Source of the DNA: Hirudo medicinalis
Lineage: Eukaryota; Annelida; Clitellata; Hirudinida; Hirudinidae
Length of the DNA stretch: 64,000 nt
Direction of reading: 5' to 3'
Assembly (NCBI GenBank): GCA_011800805.1
Contig: MPNW01000015.1
Span: 279,402 to 343,401 of the forward strand
Every line of letters begins with the position of its first letter. Position 1 is the stretch's first letter. Of this stretch, positions 1 through 12,110 are shown one piece after another. The notes beneath the pieces are model-generated. The model worked only from the letters and a program-made list of their open reading frames with translations, was not told where the DNA came from and did no database searches. Both the position numbers and the translations under genes were made by a program.

Positions 1-47
1 CAAAGCAATAACTCTCAGTAAATATTTAATAATAACTAATGCAATGT

Positions 48-3000
48 CTAATATTGAGTGGCACCTGTATACTGATGTTCTATAGCTTTTATGTGGTTTT
101 CCGTGAATTGCCAATGTTTGGCGAGTTTTTTCCAGTCATTCGGCTTCAACTGTTTTGTTGCTAATTTCCAGAAAACACTTTTCAAGTAATCCGATGCCTC
201 CGTATCTCTGGTCGCCAAACCCTTTGAGTGACAGTTAATCTCTGTAGTCTGAAATTTAATGAGATCAGTTACTAAAAGACGAGATTCCTCTAAAAAATTC
301 CAACAAAAGACTTCAAATAGCCTGAAGTTACAAATTGAAATGTATTCACTGTTATACTTAACTAAAACCTTTCTTGTGTAGCACAGCTTCTTGATCAAAA
401 TAATTTTAAAAGTAAGTTTCCAAAACTAAATTATTGACTGAGAAATTTATTGTACAATTCGTAGTTTAAAACAATAATACTAGACCAACTTGCAACTAAA
501 TCGTTGTCTAAGTAGAAATGGCTTACATTGTTTGGAATATTGAACGAGGCGTAAAAGGCATTGCAGGAAGTTTTATAAAAGCAATGATGATGTAGATGAC
601 ATTGAGTGTTGTTCGACATGTTTTCCTTATTGCAACTCTGTTCGTGTTCAGCTCTTATGATCATGTCCACAATGCCAATGAGACTTCCCCGAGAGGCCAG
701 TCCAAGAGCAGTTTTGCCGCTCTTTAAAAAAAGGTGTGCTTGGCAATAAAGTGAGATTGCAATTAAATTTCTTCCTAAACCTTCTCTTGCATCTGAAGAT
801 CGGCGCCAGCGTTCAACAAAATATCGACCACTTCAACAGATGCTTTTTCAACGGCGGCATGGAGGGCTGATTGTTGTCTCTGCAATGGTAGTGTGCTCAT
901 ACAAATTGTCCTACAGTCGAATACAAACTGTTTTCTACATTATTTTGAGCGTTGACATCACATCCATTTCCTACGAGGATTCTGACCACGTTTGCACACG
1001 ACGACGAAGATGCGACATGGAGGGCGGTGTTACCGAGCTGAGGAAGATGAAAATTACACATCATTACTCAATTTCAAATTCTTTAAATGAATGCTAAAGT
1101 TTTTTTTTAATTATTAGTTGTCAGAGATTTCTAAAATTGCATAAATATGTTGTCGCATACTGAGTTTTTTGCGTTGATATCCGCTTTATGCAGGAGAAGA
1201 TAGCTCACAATACTGCAATCGTTGTGTACTGAAGCCGCCATGAGTGGAGTAAATAACTTCTGAAGAAGAAATAAATTAATTTTGTGCCAAATTTTTAATA
1301 ATTACTGATAGAAAAATACTGACAATATTTTCAGAGTTTATATCAGCTCCTCTACTGATAAGAAACTGAACAGTCTTCAAGTGATTGTTTTCTGCTGCTA
1401 AATAAAGTGGAGAATTGCCTTCCTAAAAATAATGATGAGTTTAATTAAGAATGTTTGGTTAAGAATGGATGGTTTGACTTAAAGATGTTGACGTTGTTAA
1501 AGACTTTAACATGTTAATATCTTCTGTTACTTCAAAAACATCTCACCGAATCTTTATCGTTGATATCCTTCATGAGAGGTTCAAGAACTTTAGCGGCTTC
1601 TTCATGTCCAAATTTTGCCGCCAAGTGAAACGCCGTCTGCCCCACCTTTTGCAAGGAAGAAACCGTAGGTAATTTAAATTATTGCCTATCAAGTTTCGAT
1701 TCTAAAAATTAAATGCAAAAATTAAGTATTCAACCTTGTTTTTGCCATTGACGTTAAATCGAATTTCATTGATTCTGTCGTGAAAATCCGACTGTTCCTT
1801 CTTAGTGGCAAACGTCAAACTGTAATTCTCCTGTTAAAAATATTTAAAATATTTAAATATATATAAATAAAACGTTTTCGAATAATGAGAAACAAAAATA
1901 TTTAGGACAAACTTTAATGGATGGTTGAAGTTTTTCGTCAGTGAGGTCCTTAATAAACTGTATCACTTTGATTTGATTGTTTTGTGCTGCGCAGTGAACC
2001 AGATTCATACCGTGCTATGGCAAAAAAACGTATTAAGGATTCTTACTAATTTTTCTAATTTAAATGTATTAATATAATTGCAAAATATTAAATATTAAAC
2101 GTCTAGTCACAGAATGATAACTATTTTGCAAAGTGAATGGTTATTACAATGTTGACAAAGGAAACATTGGCTCCCCTTTTAATGAGCTGGATGATAATAC
2201 TGCAGTGACCAAACCATGCAGCCCAAAGCAACCCTGTCATTCCATGCTGATGAGAGATGAAGTTAAAGAAGATAAGAGAATGTTATCATTTAAGATCGAA
2301 TTATTTTATATTTTGTAATTAATAGAATGAAATCACGCTTGAATAATACTGTCAAATTAATATGGTCTACATTGTACATAACATATTTATTTATTAGTAT
2401 TACGAACACGACCCCTCATCCAGTAGCGTGCGGAGGGCAGTTGCCCTGGGCGAAACAAATTGGCTAGAAACAAAAAAGCTCATCTCCTCAAGTTGTGCAT
2501 GGGTTTGTCCCCCTAGAACAAACTGAAATGACGCCCCTGAGTAGCTGGCTAGCCTCTAATGAGGAGGGTCACAATATTTTAAATTGCCTTGGGCGTTTAA
2601 ACCCCATCGTACTTCCCTCATCGAAAGACTAAACTAATCAAATTGTCAAAAAAAAGAATGTTGGAATTGTAATTAAAACAAAATACCTATACCATAAATT
2701 CTATACTGTAAAAATCATTCAATAATAATTTTTATAAAGACAATGTTCAACATATTTGAATGAAAATGTTTTGTAACCTTGTCATTGGCATCATAATCAG
2801 CTCCAAAGGAAAGTAGTATTTCCATCACCTCATCATGTCCGTTGGCTGCTGCATAATGTAGCCCACTTCTATCCAGCTTAGCAATTGCAGATGGCATTTT
2901 AAATGATTTGTGTTTCATTACAGAACAAGATTTCGGAAAATCTTATAGATGAAACCTGGTCTCTGATATTGACATCTTCGTTTTCTGCGAGAAGTTTTTT

Positions 3001-3546
3001 AAGTGACTCTGTGTCGTTCGTCCTGCAAGCCTCGTGGAAATTCGATTCCGTTTTCAGCAGCACTGGGGAATATTTTCAATTGTAAAACCTTCTTGAGCAT
3101 TCTTGCACAAGAGCTTTGAAACAGGGACGTCATTTCAGCTTTTTCCAAGGGGGAACAAACCCTCGCACAACTTGTAAAGATGACTTTTTGTTCTTATAGC
3201 CAAGAATCAAGGGACGAGAGCAACGGCCAAATAAGACGGGGCAATAGGATTCATGGGAGATGCATTGTTCCCCTTTCTTCCCTCCCCCCCCAAAAAAAAA
3301 GACGTCCCTGCTTTGGAATGACTGGGATTGTCACGTGCAATATATAAATAATAATGGTCATAATGTTTATTCGTTTGTAAAAATTAAGAGTTTTATAGCA
3401 GTCTTACTTTCTGAACTTTTTATCAAACTGGCAATTGAGACCTCGCATGATTGGGTGTTAACAGTTTTCACGGATTCATCGACACTGGAGTGAAGAACGG
3501 AAGATGTTCGAGAATGATTGTAATTGCTTTCAATCGCGTTAAACAT
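48..3546 (-). CDS. ANKDD1A: ANKDD1A-like ankyrin repeat and death domain protein (3' partial)
   Basis: Reading leftwards from an ATG at 3546, about twelve short exons each encode roughly one ankyrin repeat, at about 2955-3070, 2778-2905, 2150-2262, 1909-2018, 1547-1647, 1330-1423, 1160-1255, 953-1044, 786-883 and 650-730. The last exon (about 65-250) encodes the start of a death domain with the motif WKKLAKHWQFTE. Order and wording of several repeats (for example AAWFGH, VHCAAQ, GQTAFHLAA, GIVDMIIRAE) follow vertebrate ANKDD1A. The apparent stop at 48-50 lies just after a good donor at 64/63, so it is probably intronic and the rest of the death domain lies outside the window. The molecular role of the family is poorly known; it is presumed to be an adaptor. 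MITEs sit in two introns. Exon ends were placed by eye. Confidence 0.82.
2455..2539 (-). repeat. MITE fragment in ANKDD1A intron
   Basis: The reverse strand begins CAGGGGCGTCATTTCAG at 2539 and continues for about 60 bp with clear similarity to the complete MITE at 3122-3310, including a shared GCACAACTTG. The other end cannot be defined; it merges with a GC-rich repeat at about 2410-2460. Confidence 0.6.
3122..3310. mobile_element. hAT-like MITE, 189 bp
   Basis: The ends are inverted copies of CAGGGACGTC. They are flanked by CTTTGAAA (3114-3121) and CTTTGGAA (3311-3318), an 8-bp target duplication with one mismatch, as expected for hAT transposition. There is no coding capacity. It lies in an intron of the ANKDD1A-like gene, just before a run of C and A that forms its right arm. 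Related ends occur elsewhere in the window. Confidence 0.75.
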
Positions 3547-4592
3547 CTCTGAGGAATGACAAATTTCCAGAATGAAATCTCAAGTCGCACAAACCGCAGC
3601 AATACGCTATCGACCGGACGAGTGAAGCACCTTTGCATAATTAATCAGCTCATCGTAATATTTGTATCTATTTAGATTTATTTGTTAAATGTCAAAATAT
3701 AAATTATCTGTGGTCCGAAGGTAATTTTTAAGCGTTGTCAGGGATCACCCTTTGATTCCTTAACATGGCATACCATTCGTTACAAACCATATAAGGAATA
3801 AGTAAAAGGGAATTTGTGTAATTTCATGGTCCAACATGATTTCAATTTTTTCACAACCACTAGGTGCTTAATGCGATACATGACTGGTTACCAATCTACT
3901 AATTAACGAATTGAATTGACGACCAAGGGGCCTTTATTAATTTTGTAAAGTTTAAATTAAAACGTAAAAATATGATATATTGATTGACGCCCAAATTGAG
4001 AGTTATGGGGATAGCCCTCAAATAGGGAATAAATAAATTCATCCTTAATGTGTACTCTTATTGGAAATAAATTTTGAAGTGACTAATCCAGACCAAGCTA
4101 TTTGAATAAATTTGAATTCCACTAGTGTTGATTTAAATCCATCTTTTAGCTAGAAACGTTTGCATTAATCTGACCACAGATTTAAAGCTTCTTGAAGTGC
4201 CTAAAAGACTCGTTTTTGGCAGGGTATCTCGTACGTGTAAATATGAAAGAAAACAAGATTGTTGATGTTGCCTAAGCTGGCACTGATTAAAACAGGGTTC
4301 ACCAAGCTTTTATGTCTCATATACCCTTTTCATCGTAGATAACAGTATCACTCACACTTTCAAGAATTTAGACATTTCCAAACAATCATGCAACACTAAA
4401 TTTCCCACTGCTTGGGCACTCCTGGATTAAAAGCTGGATTAGGGATGTTATTATGCAACAGACATTAACAATAATGCCATACACACAAAATATCAAACTT
4501 TACGACATGGAAATAATTAAATTAAATTAATATTTTTGCAAAAACAATTTTGCTTGAAAATGCATATTTTAATTGCAGGTGAAGTTATTTAT

Positions 4593-4606
4593 TTTGCCAA
4601 GGTAAC
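4593..4606 (+). promoter_or_regulatory. X-box-like RFX site
   Basis: The sequence TTTGCCAAGGTAAC matches the RFX X-box (two inverted half-sites of GTTGCC/GGTAAC type with a 2-bp spacer) except for one base in the first half. It lies between the divergent ANKDD1A-like gene and the coiled-coil gene. RFX factors drive ciliary genes in animals; binding here is inferred. Confidence 0.45.
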
Positions 4607-4917
4607 AGTCTTTCACTTTTAGACTTGAGTTAATTAAACTTTCCATGTTACAAGTGAGAAAAATTAGTATCGGAACAAACGGAAATCGTGGGGTAAATTT
4701 GTAGTTGTGATTTTATTGATATTTGTCTTAAATTGTTCTTATTGAACCTGAAGGTCCACACGGAGAAACAAAAAAGGAACTATGGAAATCACAGAAAATC
4801 TCGGAAGGAAGGTTTAAATTACATTTGCTTTTACAGTAGCTTATTACATTTTTATGTTTAACATTATTAAATAATTATTTGGAATTTTTTCTTATTAATT
4901 AAAGTAAATTTTTAACA

Positions 4918-6633
4918 GCTTTACCTCTAGAACAATTTCAACAAGCTGGTTCAGGTATTTTACTGTAAAGTTTTGATATAAGCCATATTTATAGCATAGA
5001 GGAACGGACAATAAATAAGATAATTACAAGCAATTAAAATAAAAAATATATAAGCATAAATATTTATTTCTTTGAATTATTTTCATTTCACCTAAACTCA
5101 TTTTAAGTGAGAAAAGCTAGGAGTCATGTTGAAGAATACATAGATTATGATGAAGTGAAGGAGAAACAAGAACAGTGCATGATGAGGTGTGAAGCTTTGG
5201 AAAATGGGAAGTTGGATCTTTTGAACAATGTTAACAAAATCCAGGAAACAATCAAAAATAAGGAACTACAGATAGAAAATATAACAAAAGAGCAGCAAAA
5301 AATCAGAGAATTCATCAGAAATCTTGAAGAAAGGTATTGTTCTGATTGGTACTATTCTGCTGTTATGTTTGCCTGAACATTAAGATTACACGTCTGTAAA
5401 TATTGTCACAGTTATTGTTATTATTATCATTATTATTAGCAGTAACAGTTGTTTCATTTGTTGTGTCCCCTAACCATTATTATATAAAGGGTGAAACTAC
5501 ATGAAAAAACAGGGAAAATTTGAAGACAAGGTAATACAATGTTTTACTGTTTGTGACATCTGCTGATAACATCTTTGGATAATCTCAGATTTAGCCTGTC
5601 CAAATATTGCAATTAAGAAAAATGAAACACAAATTCAATTCAGCAGTAAAATATGAGCAGAGTATTGTTTGGCTTCTTTTGAGACTTACAAATTGCAAAA
5701 TTCCTAAATTGCATCAGAATCAAAAATTGTCCAATACCATAATGAAAAGGTGGGAGGAGCTATTATAAATGTTTCTGGTCATCAAGGAATTCAAAATGTT
5801 GGTAGAAGTTTCAGAATTGAACTTAGAAGGCACAATGTTTAAAGAAAAATTCTTCAGATATTCCCTTGGGAAGGAATGAAAGACTTTGTAGGGGAGGAAA
5901 ACCTTGCTGACGTCATAAACGGGGTTCCAGTCATCGCAGCTCCTTTCTCAAAAGACAAAGTTGTGTGGGACAGATTGCAGAGGCAGAATGGAAGTTGAAT
6001 TCCCATGAAAGGAGAATAAATTTGGCTTTACATCAGCATTTGTCAAGCATACCTGTGGAGTCCATCAGGAAAATTAGAAATAAACTACAATATACTTTCT
6101 ATAATGACTTCATGATACAAGGGAGACTTCATTGCAGAAGGCATTCAGACATAGTGATGGTCCTGGCAACAACTTGTGACTTCATCAAGGCATCATGGAT
6201 AATGGATGCCATCAACAAGAAAAGACAAGAAATGCAAAAGTTGAAATTGACTTTCATTCACATGACAAAGGCCCTTGGCCATTATGCATAGGGAACTGAA
6301 ATTTCTGACTGGTCCTATTTGTGATCGTTGACAACCATCCGATTTGTTTAAAATAAATAAATACTTAATAGTCCAAATTGCAACAATTGGAACATTGTGT
6401 TCCTACATGGTTTTTGAGATATCCTTGACCTGTTTGAGGACCCTAACATAAAATGTTTCACAGTAACAGTATTAGTATTAACATTTTTATAAAATTTTGG
6501 TAGGATTGATTCACTGGACAATCATAAAAAGATGTACCAAGAAAAGGTGACAAAATGGAAGGACAGAGAACTTCAGGAGTGGGAAAAAATTAAGCTTATA
6601 GAAACAACAATTTCTGATTTGAGGAATAATTAG
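4918..6633 (+). CDS. Coiled-coil protein of unknown family (5' end unresolved)
   Basis: Four exons join in phase: 4918-4953, 5107-5334, a short one ending at about 5521 (acceptor about 5503), and 6503-6633 with the stop. They encode about 140 residues, almost all charged helix with Glu/Lys/Gln heptads and no other domain. The last exon ends RELQEWEKIKLIETTISDLRNN-like, a Trp-containing coiled coil. A possible first ATG at 4781 does not splice in phase, so the start is not known. The X-box-like site upstream and the coiled-coil nature suggest a ciliary or centrosomal role, which is inference. A faint resemblance to CCDC122 was not strong enough for a name. Confidence 0.55.
5965..6291 (+). other. 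Open reading frame inside an intron, possibly retro-derived
   Basis: A 108-codon ORF lies between the last two exons of the coiled-coil gene. Its composition is protein-like (amphipathic, with CRRHSD and FIKASWIMDAINKKRQEM). Upstream the frame is broken, and about 60 bp after the stop there is an AAAATAAATAAATA tail, as left by retroposition. I do not recognise the protein; it may be the 3' end of a retrotransposon or a processed pseudogene. Confidence 0.3.
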
Positions 6634-6639
6634 ACTTCC

Positions 6640-8499
6640 TTGATATTAATAAGTGATTATATTATACACTTATTCTCTTCTTATTTATATCCTTATATTT
6701 ATTTTCTTAGATGATGCAATGGATCATACTAGACAGCTGGTTATTAAAACTGCTGCTGTAATGCAGAAAATTAATTAAATATCATTGCATGATGATCAAT
6801 TATCATAATTGGAATTCTTATTGATAAATGTTTAATGCTCAGTAACTTACAATATGCTTATTCTTATTCATGTAATTTGAGTAATAAATCATTTACTGAA
6901 ACTTCCAAAACATCATTTCATTCCATGAATCATGATCTGTCATTTCTTGGCTAATAAAATATTCCAAAATATTCCATATTCAATATATAGTTTCGATAAG
7001 GTTTTAAATATGCCCTTCCAAAACTTTATATATTCTTGAAAAATCTTTTATCTAAAAAAATTTTGTTTGTAGTACACTATGAATTAAATGTTGTTTCATT
7101 TGTTAACTGTGCCATTAGTGTTGTGAATTGTGCTTGGTAGTAACTACAGAAGTAATCACTTTGAAAAGGCTGACCCTTTGAGTTATATTTTTATGGTTGT
7201 TTACTTGACTGTAAGATTTAGCAAGTAATTTAGCAGTTATAAATTAACACCATTCCAGCTTTAGCCATTCATAATCTTGTGATGTAAATGTGCACAACTG
7301 GTTTTGCTTGAAAACAGTTACAATCTTGTTTGCAAAGTAGCTTGGGTGTTGTCAACCAATTCTCAACATATGTTCAACACTATTCTTTGGAGACCTAAAA
7401 CTAATACCAATTAACTTCTCTAAATGGTAATCAATGGCTTTTTAAGAAACAGTTATTAAATGTTATACATAAACTTTCTGTTATTAATACTAAAGCACTA
7501 TGTCTAGCTACCATTTATTTATTTGATTAAAGTTTGTTGTATAACTAAGATGATTTGGACAGCCTAGCTACCACAAGCTAGCCATCAATTTATAGTTGAG
7601 ATCCTCCAGCAGAGGATACAGGGGTTAAACTAATTTCTGGATGAAGGAGGTTGTCTTGGCTGGTCCAGGCTCTTCTCATTCATTGGCTCAGTTTTGCAAT
7701 AGCTGCATTTGAAATCAATTCAAAAATCTTTAATGAGAAAGAAGTCTATATTATGCACCTATCTGTTAATTAAATTACCTTAATAGTGCTTAAATTAGAT
7801 TTCAATCTCAGATATCGGTTTTTGGTGTACATTTAAGCACCAGATTCTAGGGATTCACAATTTATTTGTGGTGATCTCATTAATATATCAAGACAAAAGT
7901 TGCATTCCATAATTAAACGATGTAAAGCTGTCAAAATAATAACCGTTTAAAATATAAAGCCCACTTGGGAAACAATTTAACAAATGCAAAAAAGCCTCTG
8001 TAATTTTTTATGAGCTTTACCCTAACAGAAGACTTTGCAATAAGATCAGTTTACAAGCAGAACTAATCTGAGAAGGTCATAGCTATTTGTACTGCTACTC
8101 AACAATGGACTTCTACTGCAACCTTCCAAACTTGTATCTTACTTCAATAGCTGAATAAAATTTTTAATGCTAGACATTTCCATAGAACTTCACAGAAACA
8201 AGCAATTAGAGGAATTATAATGCACTACAAATAAAGAAAAAAACTGCAACACCTATCACAAAGATGATGAATAATTGCAACTTGGTGTAAACACTTCTTC
8301 TCCACATTCCATAAATTCAAAATTGAATATGGCCAACATGAAGAAGAGCGTTACTCCACTGCCTTGCTCCAGAATTGAAACTTTTTTCTAAAAAAATATT
8401 AAATCTACATCTTACAGTCTCTAGGATTGCTACAATGTAATGCTAGCTAGCAAAAATTGTTTTAAAAATCATGCATTCGCCATTTATATCCTGCCTACT
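6640..8499. other. Intergenic, AT-rich
   Basis: No supported gene. The only recognisable item is the LINE tail at 7515-7560. A short reverse-strand reading at about 8230-8330 ends in a hydrophobic stretch but could not be linked to an upstream exon. Confidence 0.5.
7515..7560 (-). repeat. LINE 3' tail remnant
   Basis: TTATTTGATTAAAGTTTG... followed by AAGATGATTTGGAC matches, in reverse orientation, the 3' end of the LINE at 21439-21978; a third copy is at 60926-60968. Upstream LINE coding sequence was not recognisable here. Confidence 0.5.
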
Positions 8500-8950
8500 T
8501 CTCCAACAGCCCATTCCTGGAAGAGAGATGCTCCAGTGAACATTGTACATTCTTTATAGTTCCGAAACGTCTTGCTGGAAAAGTAGCGGTTGCTGCAGTT
8601 GTCTTTCCAGAAGTCCGTTGCTCCGAGCTAAAAATAGTAGCTGTTTCCAATACCTTGGTGGATTCGTATTAATTTCAACGTACACAAGCACGCTACTGCG
8701 GCCTCCGCACTGGATGCGCAGCACAACTCGAGCGAACTCAAACGCAGACAGGCATACAACTTTATTGCATGCATTATCTCCATTTATTCATAAATTCGCG
8801 CTCTTTCGCTCCAAATCAAGACATACATAACTTCCATGGCGACGTTTGCTCTGAGCTCAAAAGTCAGTAGCGATCGGAAACAAAGTTGGTTGGTTTGGCA
8901 ATTAAGCTGAGAAGCTGCCAGCTTCTAAGCGGGGCTATATATACTTGAAA
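8500..8950 (-). promoter_or_regulatory. GC-richer promoter-like block or solo LTR
   Basis: On the reverse strand a TATA box (TATATATAG, about 8936-8945) is followed within about 90-180 bp by ATG codons and two AATAAA-like signals, and then by open reading (about 8780-8560) in two overlapping frames. CpG is much denser than in the surroundings. TATA and polyadenylation signals this close together fit an LTR, but no partner LTR or clear target duplication was found. A first exon of an unrecognised gene is the alternative. Confidence 0.3.
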
Positions 8951-8959
8951 ATTCTGGCA

Positions 8960-10318
8960 ACTGAAACAGGCCGAACTCTAGCTGCTGCATAATCTCCTGA
9001 CCTAAAAGTTGTGCTCTCATCTGATATTTCTCTCCTTACTCTGCATTCTTGTGTAATGTACTCTGACGGTATTGGGTTTCTCAATTCATCACGTGCCAAA
9101 AATTCGGAAGCATTCCTAGCTTTTTATTATTATATAGCATTTGATTTTGTTGTTGTCTACTTCATGGTTGAGGATCAAATGAAATGTTACTCCCCCATTT
9201 TCCTTGATTTAATTGAATGAATAATTTTTATTATAATGTTTTTCTGAGACTGGTTTAAAAAACCTCAATTAAGACATTTAGAAACTATTTTATTAAGACA
9301 GATCCTTACGGAGAAAGCATCTTGGCCTTCCAACATTAAAAAAATTAACTTATTATGCATCCAGTATAGCTGCAAAATAATGGACTCATCTATATTACAA
9401 TTTATAGGAAGTTGACTTTTCAAAAAATTGGGTTTTGACTTCTTTCTAAATAGCAGGTTCCACTCACGTTTCTTAAGTAACTCAAGCCCAAGGCGAACGA
9501 ACACACAGCACATTTAAAGTTTCAATGGGGTTTTGTGCAACAAGGCTGCTTGTTCGCTGCAGTCATGTCTGAGATATTTGAAAATATTTGATCGCAATTA
9601 AACTTTAATTTAAGAAATCTGTGTTTCATCTAAATAACAACATCAATAATCTATAACAAAACTAAAAAACTTAAACAAAACATCGTTGCATTAATGTACT
9701 GGAAAACTACCATTAGTAAATAGAGTTTTGGTTTATTGGTTGAAAATAATTAATGCAGGGGACAAGTGTCGCTGAATGGACCGTTGTTGAAAAATATTTT
9801 TTAAATTGTTGATTCCCTTTTAGTAGTAAATGCATCTCAATTTTAGTATGCATCTACAAATGTCGAAACAGTAATTCCGCTTTTCCGCATTTCATTGAAA
9901 AAGTATGTTTGTGGCTCCTTCACTTTTTAGTTACTCTCTTGTTTAGTAAATATCTTGCGACATGAATTTTTTGGCTTACATAATTTTATAATAACGATCT
10001 GCGCGTCCAATAGTACGGAAATAAGTTTTTGTATCATTCCTAGTTTTGTCACAATGGTGATAAATATACACACACGATATTGTACTGGATGGACTTATTT
10101 AGCTTACATAAAGGTGTTGATTTATTCAGGTGTATATAATATTAAAAGTTATTGAAGCAAACAAAAGCAATAGTTTATTTAACAACTGACTATAACTGCC
10201 AGCTTTAAGCAAGCAAAAAACCTAACTACAGTCTTTGTACAACAAAAGCTTCTCTAGACAACTCCACCACCGCAAGCTATTCGCTGCAACTTTTAACAAC
10301 TTCCGATTGCCCTAGAAC
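8960..10318. other. Intergenic, nothing recognised
   Basis: AT-rich sequence with only short unsupported ORFs; I see no gene, RNA or defined repeat. Confidence 0.5.
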
Positions 10319-10326
10319 CACATAAC

Positions 10327-10922
10327 TAGGGACCCCTGGAATTCGTTTTGGACGAAAAACGCACAAAATCGCGACGTCGGTCACATTGGACGAAAAGACG
10401 AAATTCGCACTTTCGGACGAAAGGTTCGAAATTTAAAAAAAACTAAAAGTTATTCTACATATTTGCAATGAGTAAAAAATTAAAACTGATTAATGTTCAC
10501 GATCGCGCAAGCGAGTTCAAGGATGATACACTGGTGGCCATGTTCTTTTATGCAAATATTGTCAGCATTCTGTAGATCATGTCAGTGAGCACACCATCAA
10601 GTTGCACATGGAATCCGCTAAGCACATTGGCTACAAGAGTCGTTCTTTGGCGGCAGGGAATCCAGGTGCTAGACTGTGCAAAGGCTGTGGCCAATTCTGC
10701 AACGACATCCATTTTACTGCTTAATAAAAATTTCGCTTACTTTTCAGTGCTTAGATAAATATCTCAGAATTACACAAAAACAATATTTTGGTGAGAACAT
10801 GATGATGTAAGGGATGTTTAAAAAGGTTGGAAAAACACATTTTGGACAAAATTTTGAACAAAACCACTGTTTTGGGACAAAAAAAAAGTTGCCTTTTGGA
10901 CAACATATTCCTTGGGTCCCTA
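10327..10922 (+). mobile_element. TIR element with BED-type zinc-finger remnant (CGGBP1/hAT-like)
   Basis: The two ends are imperfect inverted repeats starting TAGGGACCC and sharing GGAAT and TGGAC motifs over about 30 bp. Between them, 10470-10700 can be read, with frameshifts, as a BED-type finger: CKYCQHSVDH followed by HMESAKH, the C-x2-C...H-x4-H layout of CGGBP1-like and hAT proteins. GGACGAAA is repeated near the left end. No convincing target duplication was found, so the boundaries are approximate. The element is inactive. Confidence 0.5.
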
Positions 10923-11177
10923 TGCACAATATAGTTTTAATACAATTAGCAAAACCATTGCAACTTATAAATATAGAATTGGATTTTTGTTACCTTTATT
11001 TATGTTTCGAATATATATTTTGATTCCTTGGAATTATTAGAACATTAATTAATATTTCAGATATTATAGTCATAAAAAGTCAAGCGCCAGAAAGGATGTC
11101 TGGCAGCAAGAAGATATAACTAACATGCTATGGATGCAATAACATGTCTGAAAGACAAGAGGATTCATCTTTATGTT

Positions 11178-11420
11178 ACCGGGCGTCGGTAGCCGAGTAG
11201 TTAAAGTCTTTCGCCTTGGTGCGTCTCCCTTAGGAGTTCAAATCCCAACCGCTCGCAAAAGTCTCAACATTCTCTGGAAGACGTCTGTCTTGAAACGCAG
11301 AACGTTCTACGTAGGGTCAAAGATTTGCAGGAATTGCTCAATGGGTTATGACTTATTGAGTTAATCAAAAAGTCTATGCAGCACCAGCGCTAATACCGAA
11401 TGGATCGCCATGAATATATA
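11178..11420 (+). mobile_element. tRNA-derived SINE
   Basis: The first 75 bp resemble a tRNA gene of serine type: an A box TAGCCGAGTAGTTAAAG and a B box GGAGTTCAAATCC at normal spacing. They are followed by about 150 bp of non-tRNA body. The arms pair poorly and there is no proper 3' acceptor, so it is a SINE rather than a functional tRNA. Only one copy was seen in the window. Confidence 0.6.
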
Positions 11421-11659
11421 ACAACATTCTAATTTTATAATTAATTTTAGTATTATATAATGCGTTTAAAGTAATGAAAAAAATCAATAGATGATCAAGA
11501 TGAGTCATATGTGATAAAATTTACCACATTTTCAATCATATCCAAGTTAAAACAAATTTAGTGGACAGGCAAAAAATCGGGTCCCTGTTTATTTATTAAG
11601 CTGATAGTTTGAGTTTTTTATGTTTCTAAATAGGATGTATAGGCACCTTTTAATCGTTC

Positions 11660-12110
11660 TACCATTTACATAGCGCCCCTACCGGAGGGCGCTCCCCGGT
11701 AGCGCAGGCTGGGTTTCAGCACAATTATCACCTAAAGTAAATGTGCTGGATTTAAAACAGCTCATTGGAATTATATCGCGACTCATATTTGCATCTTTTC
11801 GATTCATTTTCGGCAAAAAAAACGTTGAAAATACCATACCCTTCACTATCTTTCTTGTAATTATTCATTAACTGGTAATCGACGCTAAGCATTTGATACC
11901 ACACGAGTCAACTTTTATTACCATTATGTAATTATTACTAGTAATAGTAATAGTATTACTATTATGTAAATGTAGTTCATTTATATAGCGCCAGAGGCGC
12001 TTTTTGTTAACCATTTATATAGCACTCCTTCCCAAGGGCGCTTGAGGCAGTGCACGCGACACATTACGACTGTTGCCATTAGCGCCGTATGCAGGAACGT
12101 AACCCATTCG
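11660..12110 (-). repeat. CR1/L2-like LINE 3' tails
   Basis: Two or three GC-rich blocks contain CATTTATATAGCGCC...GGCGC, the same signature as the 3' end of the LINE at 37652-39030 (there TTTTTATGGCGC...GAGGCGCC). A TATTAC-type microsatellite at 11930-11965 is where such elements end. They are probably 5'-truncated copies in reverse orientation. No coding part is readable. Confidence 0.45.

Noticed and set aside
11178..11253. Functional tRNA-Ser gene
   Set aside because: A and B boxes are present, but the stems pair poorly and a non-tRNA body follows, so a SINE is the better call.
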